NCBI GenBank assembly: GCA_947650365.1
Contig: OX393551.1
Coordinates: 8,621,831-8,685,830 of the forward strand
Direction of reading: 5' to 3'
Source: Chamaelirium japonicum
Lineage: Eukaryota; Streptophyta; Magnoliopsida; Liliales; Melanthiaceae
Length of the DNA stretch: 64,000 nt
The notes beneath the pieces were generated by a model. It was not told the DNA's origin, did not search any database, and saw only the letters and a list, made by a program, of their open reading frames with translations. Below are positions 9,536-48,513 of this stretch, piece by piece. Position 1 is the stretch's first letter. Each line of letters begins with the position of its first letter. The position numbers and the translations under genes were made by a program.

Positions 9536-11320
9536 AAACAGTTTATTTGAGTGCTACCGTTTTCGGAGAGGAACCGTCACTTGGAGGTTACCGCGTGGCA
9601 TCTAGAGAAGGATGAGAAGGTTGCCACATGGCACCCAGTTTTTTGAGGGCTACTACTTTAGTATTATAGTATAGATACAAGAGCAATATTAATTCTGTAT
9701 GATAATAAGAAGAAAGTCATGGCTCAAATAACCATATGTCAAGCATGTAACAAATTGGAATCTTTCCAATATTTTTTAGGGGCTATTAATGTTAGCTCCT
9801 TAAAAGGTTTTCGTTTAGTGTGAGGGTATATGGTTTGAACTTAACGTTAAGTCCCTTGTGGTGGGACTTTGGCTAACATGAGCTTCTTCTGCTGCTCACA
9901 TGTAATAAAATTATTATTTTACCCCTATATATAAAGTGTAACAATTGTAGTAAAATAGTAGCAATTGGTAAAGAGTAATAATCCATTAGTTTTGGCTAAC
10001 GCGAGCTCATTCTGCTGTGCATATGTAATAACATAATTTTTTAAATGATAATTTTACCCTTACATATAAAGTATAATAATTGTAGCAAAAGAGTATATAC
10101 AATTGGTAAGGAGTAACATTCCGTTAACAAAAAAGTAACAATTTAATATGGTAAAATGAATTAATTGTAGATTGATTGTAGAAGTATTTCTGCTTATATC
10201 GTCACAATTTAATTTTTTTTTTGTGACAAAAAATGAATTTAAATATGCGAAAACAAACTTATTCTATCTCGCACATAAGGTGTAACAATTCGTTAAAAAA
10301 TAGTAACTATTTGGTCGGTTGACAGAATTTTTTTTCTTTGACAAAAATATATAGAAAAAATAATTAAATTATTTTGTTGTTTTAAATCGATGTTTCAGAG
10401 TGATTTTAATTGTTTTTCGTGCAAGAAATCGTTCGTTTTTAATTGATGGCAGAAATATAAATTTAATGAACTTCAGTTGGGCATGCATTATTGTCCATTT
10501 TTCTATTTGGTTCGGCGGGATTTCAGGAGGAACCTATTGCAATACATAACTTATAGGAGTTATTGCAAGTCGATTCATTTGTCAGGGAGCTATCACTAAG
10601 TCCCCCTATTTTCTATTAAAAGTAAACTTCATCGTAGCTTGTCCTAAATATATGTGAAATTGGTTTTTACTTTAATGAATCGTTTTGTTTTATCAAGACT
10701 GATTCTAGTCGATTTATACTTTGTGTTATTTCTTTTGCTTCCTATCTATTGGGATAATTCTTTTTCAAGAGTCTGGTACTAAGGGAATTTCCATAGATTG
10801 GCATGTGACTGAACTCAATTTCTCCAATATCAACATCCTTGATGGGGTATTTATGCAAATTTATACAAACACAAAGGAGGATTAAGGTTGTTAGAGCTCT
10901 AACAACCTCTAAACCCCACCTCCCTGATTTAGGGTATAAACCAACATCAATTTGCCTAATATGAAAAGAAAGAGAAATATAAAATAAAAAGGAAACACAT
11001 ATCGAATACGCCCTCTCAAACTCAGTATGAGGTAGCGGGAGAAGCGAATGAAAAAAAAGGCTGAACCTGTGGGATTAGCAGAGTCCACAAGTCAACTAGA
11101 GCACCAATCCTCAAACCACAATAGGACCAAAATAACATCCAGTGGATAACTAAAAACTGAAGAGGGTAACCGATGCAAATGGCTAGTAAAGAAGAGGATG
11201 CCCGCCACAACTGTCACGACAACGTGGTAGAAACGAAGTCCACCAAAACGGATCATAAAAGGAGTGCAAGGCATGAGAAAAATAAAGCACAATCTCTTGA
11301 GGAAATAAGCGCAACAGGAT
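9536..11320. other. AT-rich stretch without gene
   Basis: No gene. CTATCACTAAGTCCCCCTATTT near 10590 echoes 308-330. Two similar blocks at about 9870-9990 and 10000-10120 (GCTAACRYGAGCT ... ATGTAATAA ... TGTAGCAA/TGTAGTAA) suggest an internally duplicated non-coding repeat. Confidence 0.4.
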
Positions 11321-11900
11321 AAAAGAACACATCTCGAGGAATACATGCACTGGTGTGCAAGGCACATGATAAAAGAGTGCGAAGAGGGCACACTTGGCAT
11401 GTGAAAAAGGTGCAAAAGGGAAGGTGCAAAGAGCACACAAGAAGGATGCAATGCACAATGGTAGACGATGAGAGAGGAGCACAAGGAGGCAAACTCTGTA
11501 AGGCGCAAGAACAATGGGCGCAAGGAGGTGCACACTCGTGGAAGGTGCAAAGGCACAAGGCACAATGATAGGGTAGAGAAGAGCACAAGGAGGCAAGGCG
11601 CAAAGAGAGAGTGCAAAAAGGCACAAAACACAAGGTAGAGGGAGCAAGGAGAGAGTGTAAACAAGCATACAAGGCAAGTGCAAGGCGCAAGGGAGAAGGC
11701 ATGCATGTAGCACACTCGTGCTAGACGTAAATAAGACACACTTGTGCAAGACGTGAGAAAAGAACGCAAAGGGCACACATGTCGGGTGCAAGGCACAACG
11801 GGGAAAAGTGCAGGGTACACTCAGAGGGGTGCACTGACTGATGCACACAGGCACTCAGAGTGGGGTTGACTCAATGGGGTGCACACATCAGTGAAAGGTG
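11320..11900. repeat. Purine-rich degenerate tandem repeat
   Basis: Repeated variants of GTGCAAGGCACAA and AGGAGGCAAGGCGCAA, irregularly spaced by about 25-45 bp. Long ORFs on the minus strand here are low-complexity Cys/Leu/Ser products of the repeat and are not called. Confidence 0.55.
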
Positions 11901-12797
11901 CATGTCGGAGGATGCATATGGAGGGGCGCACGTTGTGAGTTGCACTTGGTACAAATATAACTCAAACCCGCACTCACCTGTGTACCCCCACTCAACCCCA
12001 ATTACAAAAGCCTACCCAATTACACATGGAAAAGTGGAGGGCTCCATCTATTCTCACCCATGGAATTAGGGATTAGACCCCAAATATTTCTTGCCCCCAG
12101 CCCATTTTGACATTCTGAACCCCCCCTCCCCCCTCTGTGGGCGTCCCTACCTCGGCTCGGCTAGCCCACCCTACCTCCCTCCTCATCCCTCTTCTTTTTT
12201 CCTCCTTCCTCCATCTTTCCTGTGTCGGAACCCTAAGCCATTCCCCCCGTCTTCTCCTCCATATTCCTCGTGCCTAAACCCTATCCGCTGACTAATATTG
12301 CTGGCAGCCTGCTGACACTGTGTCGATTGCTGCTTGCCGAAGCTGTCGCGGTGGGTACGTATCGACATCATCATGGGGATGCCGGTAAATACGCACTACT
12401 TCAGTGAGCAGCCACCGACACAGTGTCAGCGAGCCACCATCGATATCGGCCAGCGGCAAGGGTTTGAGGTGCAGGGAGGATGAAGTAAGGAGGAGGAGGA
12501 GAAGGAAGGATAGGGGAAGAGGGCCAACGACTTAGGGTTTTCGGTGCGGAAAAGATGGTGGAAAAAGAATGAGGAAGGAAGGCGACATAGGATGTCGTCG
12601 GAAAAAGTGACGATGGAGATTGGGGTGACGGTTGTGGCGGAGGGCGATGGGCGTCGTCAATGAAGACCGACCAGAGGTTGGGGGGGTGAGGATAAACATT
12701 GATTTCAAAAAAATAAAGTTTTCTAAGCAACACCCGACCCAATCACAACCGTTCATAGTCGGATTCCTTTCCTGATTCGGATTTAACACACAACCCC
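11901..12797. other. Pelota upstream region
   Basis: Contains pyrimidine-rich (12095-12260) and purine-rich (12470-12640) stretches, no credible ORF. The last 150 bp probably belong to the Pelota promoter. Confidence 0.4.
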
Positions 12798-12803
12798 TAT
12801 AAA
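12798..12803 (+). promoter_or_regulatory. Candidate TATA box of Pelota
   Basis: TATAAA lies 206 bp upstream of the start codon in CAACCCCTATAAACC. This would leave a 5' UTR of roughly 170 nt. Position is plausible but unproven. Confidence 0.45.
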
Positions 12804-13003
12804 CCGAGCGTTCAAGCGGACCGGAGCTTTGCCCCAGCGCCGTCCTCGCGTGGTATCATCTGAGTCCCAAATCCTTACGGCTCTCTGCAGTCTGCGCCGA
12901 GTTTGTAAGGATCCGAACTCACTTCATATCACCCGCAAAAACCCCAGCAACCCCTGGGTTCAACGTAGCACCGCCTCGCTCCCTCCCCCGCCGACTCGGC
13001 GCC

Positions 13004-39380
<26,377 letters not shown>

Positions 39381-39868
39381 TGGAGGCCTGCCATCAGAGT
39401 TCCATTCCAGCTGTGAAGATATGTATCATGTGGCTAACTTGTAACATCACACGCTGCGGTAAATCTCTCTCGGCTCCGACACAGATCGTTCTGACATTCA
39501 ATCATGTCTGCAATCACTATGTCACACCTCTTACTCCGCTTCGATGTGTTACGTACAGACTGCTATCATATTTATCAACATTATTTTTGTCCATAAACAA
39601 CAGCCAGTGGTGCAATCACAAATATACCAAGACGATCTCATCTGCAATTTTTTTATTTATGTACGATAATAGCGAAAGATGTGATTGGGCTTTCTTTTTT
39701 TTTTTTTCCTTTCCAAGTATATTTGCTGATTTTTTTTTTTGAAATAAACAGGTCTGCAGAGCTGGGGCTTGCATAGAATCCCTTGGGACTAGGAAATACA
39801 TTCCTGTTTCTTTCCTTCTAATTTTGAATCCAAAGGAGGACTTGGACTGTTGCAACATCTGAGATTTA
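39381..39868 (+). other. Pelota 3' UTR region
   Basis: A candidate polyadenylation signal AATAAA lies at 39743-39748, about 365 nt after the stop codon. Confidence 0.5.
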
Positions 39869-39967
39869 GGTACATCCTGACGCAGCATGTGATCACAGCC
39901 ATCTGATGCCTGTCATGATGGGTGCATCAGACGGATATGATCGAGCGCCACATCAGGATGCATCTAC
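39869..39967. repeat. Short palindrome resembling elements C and F
   Basis: Imperfect arms TACATCCTGACGCAGCATG and complement-like GCGCCACATCAGGATGCATC enclose CATCTGATGC ... GCATCAGACG. Same plan as 20748 and 22100 but without TA flanks. Confidence 0.5.
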
Positions 39968-40003
39968 ATCCCCAATTCCGCATTGTCGAAAGAGAAATGA
40001 TCC

Positions 40004-40581
40004 GGTAAGGTTAGGGCTGTTAATGGGCCGGGTTCTGGTCGGGCCACCCCATGCCCAAGCCCGCCCAAACTTATGAGTGTGTACCCATACCCTACCCAGG
40101 CCCAAACTAAAATTTTCAGAGTTGGCCCAATCCTGGCCGGAAACTTTCTTACGATGCCTAAGCCCAAACTCGGCCCATATTAAGCTCATATTTCTACTGC
40201 GGTATATGCATAAATCTTTTTTCTTTCTCTTTATCACACAATAAAAGTAGAAAATAACATTGATTAATATATACATTGAAAGGATATATGCGAAATAATG
40301 CTCCTAAAATCTGAGGCATTGATTTTTAACGTGGGCATTTTTAAATTATGTATTCATTGTATATAAAAAGCAAAAATAAAATATTTCAGGCTTCGGTTCG
40401 GACTTCGGGTCGGGTTAGTGGTTGTTCATACCCGGCCCATAACACAATCACAATCGGGTCAGAATGTTCAAGCCCATCCTGGCCCAAAGCCCAAGCTAAC
40501 TCTATCCAAACTAGACCCCAATTGGGCCCGGCCCAGTGTGCTTTGGGCTGGCCCGAGCCCATTAACAGCCCTAGGTAAGGT
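40004..40581. mobile_element. Non-autonomous hAT element with perfect 8-bp duplication
   Basis: The body 40012-40573 (562 bp) begins TAGGGCTGTTAATGGGC and ends GCCCATTAACAGCCCTA, an exact inverted repeat. GGTAAGGT occurs directly on both sides (40004-40011 and 40574-40581). The interior is rich in GGCCCAA/TTGGGCC motifs; no transposase. Confidence 0.92.
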
Positions 40582-41175
40582 GCGCTGTATTGAAGGTGTC
40601 ACAACCGTCCGATGGCATGCAACCCGACGGGTACCAAACTGATGGCTGTAGATGAATCAGTCCCGTCAACTTACCGAATACGCGACACCTTATGGAATCG
40701 CTATTCATGTTGAAATGGCACCTCTTTTGATGATGAGATGGTTCTTAACTTGCAGCCATGAAACGAAGAACTTCGTAACCCCAAGCCCTGAATCTCCTAG
40801 TGGGACACTAGATGCAGGAAATCCCAAGGCTTAAATATTTCTTTTTTAAATATTATTTTGAAAAAAAAATTCCATAACTTTGGTTCTAGAGAAGTTTCCG
40901 TTGGCGGTATTTCGCAACGATTAATCAGCACATTCATAAGAGGGATAGCATGTTCGTCTCCCGGTAAGGACACTCTGGAGTGAACTTTCCCTCAAAGCCA
41001 CTGTGTCTAGTTTGTGCGTGCGAATCATGACCGTTGATGTTATGTCCACGGGATTATGGAATTTAACCACTGTGTCCTTTGACCGTTTGGCCGGTCCAGC
41101 AAAGAAAAAAAAAAAAAAAAAACCGGATAGCCACCACCATGACTTTTTTCTACTCACGCTGTACAAGGATCCACT
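40582..41175. other. Non-coding stretch
   Basis: An imperfect hairpin bounded by GGTGTC and GACACC lies at about 40596-40690, and an A run at 41103-41122. No gene. Confidence 0.4.
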
Positions 41176-41526
41176 TACTAAATAGAGGTTTTTACCAAAA
41201 TGGCCACCAACTCTCAACTATTGTTGAGAATGGACCCCGTCAAGAAATCTGAACGAAAATGGCCACCAGCACGTGGGAAACAGGTCGCACGGTGACACTA
41301 AATAGGTAAAAAGACATATTGACCCTTACCACTGTAAAATTTTTTAGTCCCTCTTCTCTCGGGATTGACCTGCAGTCATCATCACCATCTTCACCACCTC
41401 CATCTCCTCTCACAGAGAGAGTCAAAGAGTGAGAGAGTGAGCAGAGAGAGTGAGAGAGTGGGTGAGCAGAGAGAAAGAGAGAGTGAAAGAAAGAGTGAGA
41501 GAGAAACAAAGAGTGAGAGAGAAACA

Positions 41527-41603
<77 letters not shown>

Positions 41604-42496
41604 GAAGAGAGGAGGGGTGCAACCCACGTTCCAGCAGCCCTCCTCCTCAAGCTCCGGCGACCATCCGACACCGGCCCGCCATCCTCCTCCACCTCCTCTC
41701 ACGGTGGCAGTCAAGCCCAAGCCCGAGCCGACCTTCCCTAGCTCCGGCGGTCCACAACCGAGCCGGCGCCCAACCCCTGGTGCCGCGCTGCCGTCGCCGA
41801 CAAACCCGAGCTCCGGTGACGCACGGGTGGAGCAGCGGCGACCCCCCCCCCCGCGCCCGATCTCCCGACCCCCCCTGCACTTCGGCGCCCGATCTCCCCC
41901 GAGCTCGATCTCGACCCCCCCTCCCCGTGCTCTGGTGACGCACGGGAGGAGCAGCGGCGACCCCCCCTCCCTGTGCTCCGACGACGCGCGAGGGGAGCAG
42001 CGGCGACGCCCCCTCCTTCGTCCTTTGCTCCGGCGAAATAACATGTTTCGTCTAGTTTTCGTCGCCAAAAAATCACAGTCATTTCTGCCAGAGACTGGCT
42101 TTGGGCTGTGAGACGAAAATCGGACGAAATCCGATGAAATAACATGTTTCGTCTAGTTTTCGTCGCCAAAAAATCAGTCATTTCTGCCAGAGACTGGCTT
42201 TGGGCTGTGAGACGAAAATCGGACGAAATCCGACGAAATAACATGTTTCGTCTAGTTTTCGTCGCCAAAAAATCACAGTCATTTCTCCCCGAGGCTGGCT
42301 TTGGGCCGTGTGACGAAAATCGAACGAAATAACAAATTTCACCTAGTTTTCGTCGCCGAAAAATCACAGTCAGTAAAAGGGTAGTTTGGTCCCAAAGAGT
42401 TTCAATGGTCATTTTGGTAAAGCCAAAAGCAACCTGGCCCATTCTCAACAATAGTTGAGAGTTGGTGGCCACTTCGGTAAAAACCTCTACTAAATA
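41176..42496. mobile_element. Mutator-like element with GC-rich interior (Pack-MULE candidate)
   Basis: The body 41185-42487 (1,303 bp) has terminal repeats GAGGTTTTTACCAAAATGGC / GTGGCCACTTCGGTAAAAACCTC, extending through CTCAACTATTGTTGAGAATG. TACTAAATA is present exactly on both sides (41176-41184, 42488-42496). The interior has a (GA)n tract (41529-41602), a GC-rich proline/arginine-coding block (41625-42035) and repeats of about 100 bp (42036-42360). The GC-rich block could be a captured gene fragment but matches nothing I know. Confidence 0.85.
42036..42360. repeat. Three to four tandem ~100-bp units inside the Mutator-like element
   Basis: Each unit starts with CATGTTTCGTCTAGTTTTCG and continues through CCAAAAAATCA, GGCTTTGGGC and GACGAAAATCGGACGAAAT. 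Units begin near 42041, 42142 and 42242; a shortened one begins near 42336. Confidence 0.85.
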
Positions 42497-42898
42497 AATA
42501 ACCGGAGAGATCGGCAAGAGTCAACGGTGCGCTCGCAAGTAGCCTTCACGATGGGAGGGAAAATTTAGGTTTGCAGCTTTTAAGTACACACACGCGGGCC
42601 CAAAGGAGGTGCGAGCATGTGGGACACGCGGGGTGCTGGACGGCCGGGTGCCCCGCAGCTATGGTCTGGGTGCCACTCAAGAAATCGGGCATGGATCTGG
42701 GTCGCACGTGAGCCAGAGGCTGAGGTGTGAGTCGGAACACACCACGAGTAGGAGGAGGGGTGTGGATGCGGAACACACATCGAGTAGAGGCTAGGGCATG
42801 GGTCGACACAAGTCGAGCAGGAGGTCGGACCACGGATTGAGAACATACACCGAGCGAAAAGGGGGGGGGGGGGGGTGGGGTTAATTGCGTGTCGAAAT

Positions 42899-42929
<31 letters not shown>

Positions 42930-43231
42930 AGAGAGAGAAATAAAATTCCAGCTTCACACTAAAGGACTGAGACTTCTCACCTCTAAGCTTTTCACTCGAT
43001 TTTTCCTTTCACAAAGAGACAATGCAAATTACATAACTTCTTTTCACTAAAAATTTGATGATAAAAAAAAGCCAAGTGATCTCTTATATAAGACTCAGGC
43101 ACACTAAAATTTGTCCCCACACTAATATAGGACTAAACATGCAAATAACTAAACATAAGTTCATCTGTAGATGATTACTAACACAGGCGCATGATTAGCT
43201 GCAGTTTGTTTTATGATTATTAGATATAGTG
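42497..43231. other. Non-coding stretch with CA/GA microsatellite
   Basis: 42770-42960 contains GAGGCTAGGGCATGGGTCG, a G run, (CA)n (42898-42928), (GA)n and ATTCCAGCTTCACACTAAAGG; the same order of motifs recurs at 46080-46290, so this is a dispersed repeat of unknown family. Confidence 0.45.
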
Positions 43232-44976
43232 TGTTAGTATTCTATTAGTCCCACCTCGGTTGTGGTAACATAATGGTGTGCGTTCTCTCTCCATATATAG
43301 AGAGGTAGTCTTATGTAATGATAATGTGATTAATGAGATAATACAAGGAGCTTTTCTCCCCAAACCTATTCTCTCTCCCTCTTTCTTCGTAACATGGTAT
43401 CAGAGCCGGGATAGGATTTCGGAGATCCCTCTCTAGCCACGGCCTCCTCGGTTGCCGCTGGTGACCTCGGGGAGGCCGGGCATCGTAAAACTTTTTTTTC
43501 TTTCCCCTGTGCGAGCCCGGTGAGCCCTGCCGCTCTCCATCACCGCGCCGGCCTCCTCCCTGCAGTAGCAGCCCGCCGTCGAGCCCGTGCCACCTACATC
43601 ATGCTCACCGGCCGACCACCTCCTGTGCGCCGTCTCCCATCACGTTGTTACTGTTCTATCACGACCAAGATCCAATAGGCCAATAGCCAAGAGCCAAGAC
43701 TCCTGAGGCGGGAATGCCAAGATGGATGAGGTGAGGTGAGGTGAAGTGAGATGTATAAGGCCATGAGTTAGCCCCACATCGCTTGGAGAGAAGAAGATCC
43801 TGAGCTACTTATATAATTTTCCCTCCCAAACATAGAAGACGCGTTTTAAAACCGTGTGCCACTACGGATTTCGTAAGAACTCCGTAGTTAAGCGTGCTCG
43901 GGCGAGAATAGTACTAGGGTGGGTGACCATTCTGGGACGTCCTCGTGCGGGCACGGGCAAAGCGAACAAAATCTTGTGTGTTTGGGGTAGATGTTACAAA
44001 ATGATATCAGAGCTGGTTCTCCTTGCAATGGGGGGGGTCTAACCCTATACGTGGACGTGTAGCCCTAAGGGGGGTGGATTGTGAGACGGGAATGCCAAGA
44101 TGGATGAGGTGAGGTGAGGTGAGGTGTACAAGGCCATGAGTTAGCCCTACATCGCCTGGAGAGAAGGAGATCCTGAGCTACTTATATAATTTTCCCTCCC
44201 AAACATAGAAGACGCATTTTAAAACCGTGCGCCGCTACGAATTTCGTAAGAACTTCGTAGTTAAGTGTGCTCGGGAGAGAATAGTACTAGGATGGGTGAC
44301 CACCCTGGGAAGTCCTCGTGCGGGCACGGGCAAAGCGGACAAAATCTTGTCTATTTGGGGTGGATGTTACACGTTCGATCTGCCGTCGCTCATCGTCGCG
44401 GTCGCTGGACCTGTGCTGCTGAGATTGCGCCTATCGTCGCGCCGACCTTCTCCTTCATCGGTGTCTCTGTAGCCCGGCCTCCTCCTTCCTTGTGCCGACC
44501 ATCGGATGCCACCAGATCTTCTTCTCCGTTATCGCTCGCCGTCATGCCTTGCTCAAATTTGAGCACTCGCCGTTGCCGCTCGCCATCGTTGACCCTCCGA
44601 TCTCCCTGCGAGATCCCGACCCTGCACCTCCGCCGTGCCCGCCGGACGTTGCCCTGCACCGCGCTCGATCCCGGCCCTGCGCCGCTCCCGTGCCCTCCTT
44701 CGCTGCAAGCCGAGGCCACCTGCCTTCGATCCGCGCCGGTCAACTGCTCCCCGCGCTGGCCACCTTCTCTCCGCGCCGGTCACCGTGGAGCCCTCCCCGG
44801 ATCTGCCGCTCGCCGTCGCCGGCCTCCTCCCTGTGCCCCGGTCATCGTGGGGCCCTCGCAGCTGCCGCTCGCCGTCATCGGTGCCCCGATCTCCCCGTGC
44901 TGTAACAATGATCGTTTTATGCAAATTTTGAGCTTTTCTTCCCAAATCTATTCTCTCTCCCTCTCTCTTCGTAACA
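43232..44976 (+). mobile_element. Non-autonomous LTR element with GC-rich interior, host of nested Cassandra
   Basis: The 5' LTR 43232-43394 begins TGTTAGTATTC and ends TTCGTAACA, followed immediately by TGGTATCAGAGCC (43395-43407), an initiator tRNA-Met primer site. A piece of the 3' LTR (AGCTTTTCTTCCCAAATCTA to CTTCGTAACA) is at 44930-44976. The interior (43408-43656 and 44372-44900) is GC-rich with repeated GCCGGCCTCCTCCCTG and CTGCCGCTCGCCGTC motifs and no retroelement protein domain. No target duplication found; the 3' LTR is mostly lost. Confidence 0.6.
43652..44376 (+). mobile_element. Second Cassandra element, two LTRs
   Basis: LTR1 43657-43998 (342 bp, starting TATCACGACC, a variant of TGTGACGACC), internal region 43999-44079 with a degenerate primer site and polypurine tract, LTR2 44080-44371 with an internal deletion of about 45 bp near its start. 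5S-like segments lie at 43877-43947 and 44249-44320. Flanks tgttc and cgttc suggest a 5-bp duplication with one change. Neither LTR has the tRNA-like insert seen at 7248-8727. Confidence 0.85.

Positions 44977-45001
<25 letters not shown>
44902..45001. repeat. Direct repeat with 69-bp period
   Basis: GTAACAATGATCGTTTTATG and the following CAAATTTTGA occur at about 44902-44931 and 44971-45000, on either side of the 3' LTR fragment. Confidence 0.7.
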
Positions 45002-46266
<1,265 letters not shown>

Positions 46267-46325
46267 CCAACTTCACACCAAAGGATCGAGACTACTCACG
46301 ACTGACTCTTGTTGAGTTACGGGGT

Positions 46326-48441
46326 TGTAGACACACGAATTTCGTCGGACCCGAACCCGACTTACGTGTGCCGACGCGGATGCAAACCCGACACGCGGAC
46401 CCAACTCGCTCGCGCCGACGCGGATGCAAACCCGACACGCGGACCCGACTCGCGCGCGCCGACACGTACTCGGACCCCGCCCCAAGAGGGGCCGGCCCCT
46501 ACTAGGGTCCGAACCCTATAGGGCCGGCCCTAGTGGGGACCGAACCCCAAGGAGGGGCCGGCCGGCCCTGCAAGGAAAGGGGAGAAAAAGAAAGAAAAGA
46601 AAAAGGAAAGAAAAGAAAGGAAAGAAAAGAAAAAGGAAAGAAAAGAAAAGGAAAGAAAAGAAAGAAAAGGAAAAAATACCGCCATGCGCGGGGGGAGGTA
46701 GCGTATGACGTCTGCACACACGCGGATCTGCGCCGATCCCTCGATCCGACGCACAAGACGAAGCGCCCGATCGCCATCGATTTCGTGTGCGAAATCCAGC
46801 CATAATTGCACCCGCCAGAAAAGGAAAACAACTAAATGTTATTCCCCTCATCAATGGATGAATAAAATCCGGGTAATTATGGGAGAGATACAAAAGGGAT
46901 TTAAAATTAAATGTTCCCATATCTCTCTCCCCACCTCTTTGCCTATAAATAGAGGGGGTGGGGGAATGAAAAAATGGTCGGAAAATTGAAGACGAAACGC
47001 CGGAGCTCTGCAGAAGAGGAAGCGCTTCTTCATCGACCCAAGGCTTCACGAGGCACAGTCAAGCCTGTCCCGAGGGATCGGCTTACTGAAAGTCCTCATC
47101 AACGTGAAGGCCCTTGCACACGAAGATCATCCCTTCGACTCCGTGCACGAAGAAGAAAGCTCGGAGAAGAAGAACCCTTCGACTCCAAAGACGCCAGAAG
47201 CAAAGGCCGGAGAAGAAGAGGAGCGGCACTACCCCGTCGTCTCCAACAAGCCTTCGACTCCGATCAAGCCCAAAAGCCCGGAGAAGAAGAGGAGCGGCAC
47301 TACCCCGTCGTCTCCAACAAGCCTTCGACTCCGATCAAGCCCAAAAGCCCGGAGAAGAAGAGGAGCGGCACTACCCCGTCGGCTCCAACAAATCCTCGAT
47401 CTCGATCAAGCCCCAAAGCCCGGAGGAGAGAAGCGAAGCGTCATCACCCCGTCGTCTTCGACCAACGCCTGCCCCATCCACGAAGAAGAAAGCCTGGAGC
47501 AGATCGTCTGAAGCGTCGCTACCCCCGTCGTCTTCATCAACAAAAGCCGACGCTACAACCGTCGCACGGAGACCGTCGCTACCCTCGTCGTCTTCATCAA
47601 CAAAAGCCGACGCCACAACCGTCGCACGGAGATCGGTGCTACCCCCACCATCTTCGAAAGCATTCTTCGACTCCGATCACGTCAAAGAAGCCCGGAGAAG
47701 AGGAGAAGTCCCGTCGACACGCAAACCGTCGAAGCACCGGAGAAGTAGCCTACGTCGTTCGAGGAAGAAGATCGAGTTGACGCTGAAGCTAAAGCCTACG
47801 CAAGAAGCCAAAGCAAAGCCCCAGTAAAGCCCGCGCCAAAGCAACGCAAGTGCCAAAGCCAAGCGACTACGCCGGCCACGAGCAAAAGCACCGCACGTTC
47901 TAACCGATACGACGCGAAGTCCGGAAGAACGAAAGCACCGCAAGTCTCTCCCAGCTACGTCCAAGTGCAAGCGCCGAAGCAAAGCAAAAGCCAGAGCCAC
48001 GCCGGAGCCAAGCCAAAGCCAAAAAGCCAAAGCCAAAGCTAACGCCAAAACCTCGATCGACGCCGCGAACCGACGATCAAGGACACCGAGGTCAAGCAAG
48101 GAACGAGGGAGACACGAAGACCGAGGAACGAAGCCGAAAACCCCCTAGCCGAGAAAGCGCAAAGCACGGAAGGGACAAAGCAACGATGGATATTCCGTAG
48201 CCTCTCCAAAACCCTCTCCCTGTAAAAACCTCTGTCCTGGGCAACTCCTTCAGAGCTCTCGCACGAATACCACGTGGAGACGCGGATCAAAGGGATCCCC
48301 CAGAAGATATTTCCCACAATCCCCTGATCAAAACTCGCCGCAGCCCGGACTCGCTACACTCGAGCAACCCGGGTCCCGGCCATATTTGTAATCTCGTGTG
48401 ATTCGCAATAAAGACGACCCGCGCTTTTTTCCGCGTCCACA
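46326..48441 (+). repeat. 5' LTR of the gypsy element
   Basis: Starts TGTAGACACACG, ends TTCCGCGTCCACA. Promoter TATAAAT at 46944-46950. Two internal tandem blocks: about 71-bp units (GGAGCGGCACTACCCCGTCG) three times at 47209-47400 and about 60-bp units (AAAAGCCGACGCTACAACCG) at 47530-47650. Confidence 0.95.
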
Positions 48442-48465
48442 GATTTCTGGCACGCCCGGTGGGAC
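48442..48465 (+). promoter_or_regulatory. Primer-binding site of the gypsy element
   Basis: TTTCTGGCACGCCCGGTGGG begins within a few bases of the LTR end, the expected place. I do not assign the priming tRNA. Confidence 0.7.
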
Positions 48466-48513
48466 CTCTTCTCCTTTCATCTGTACGGTTGAAGAAGCTG
48501 CTTGAAGTTCGCG

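Noticed and set aside
11092-11854. Minus-strand ORFs of 149-242 codons rich in Cys, Leu, Ser and Pro
   Set aside because: They arise from a degenerate purine-rich tandem repeat lacking stops on the opposite strand; all frames look alike and no domain is seen.
46974-47827. ORFs of 135-268 codons within the gypsy LTR (and the same at 61646-62499)
   Set aside because: They fall in the LTR's tandem repeats, overlap in three frames, and are basic low-complexity products.
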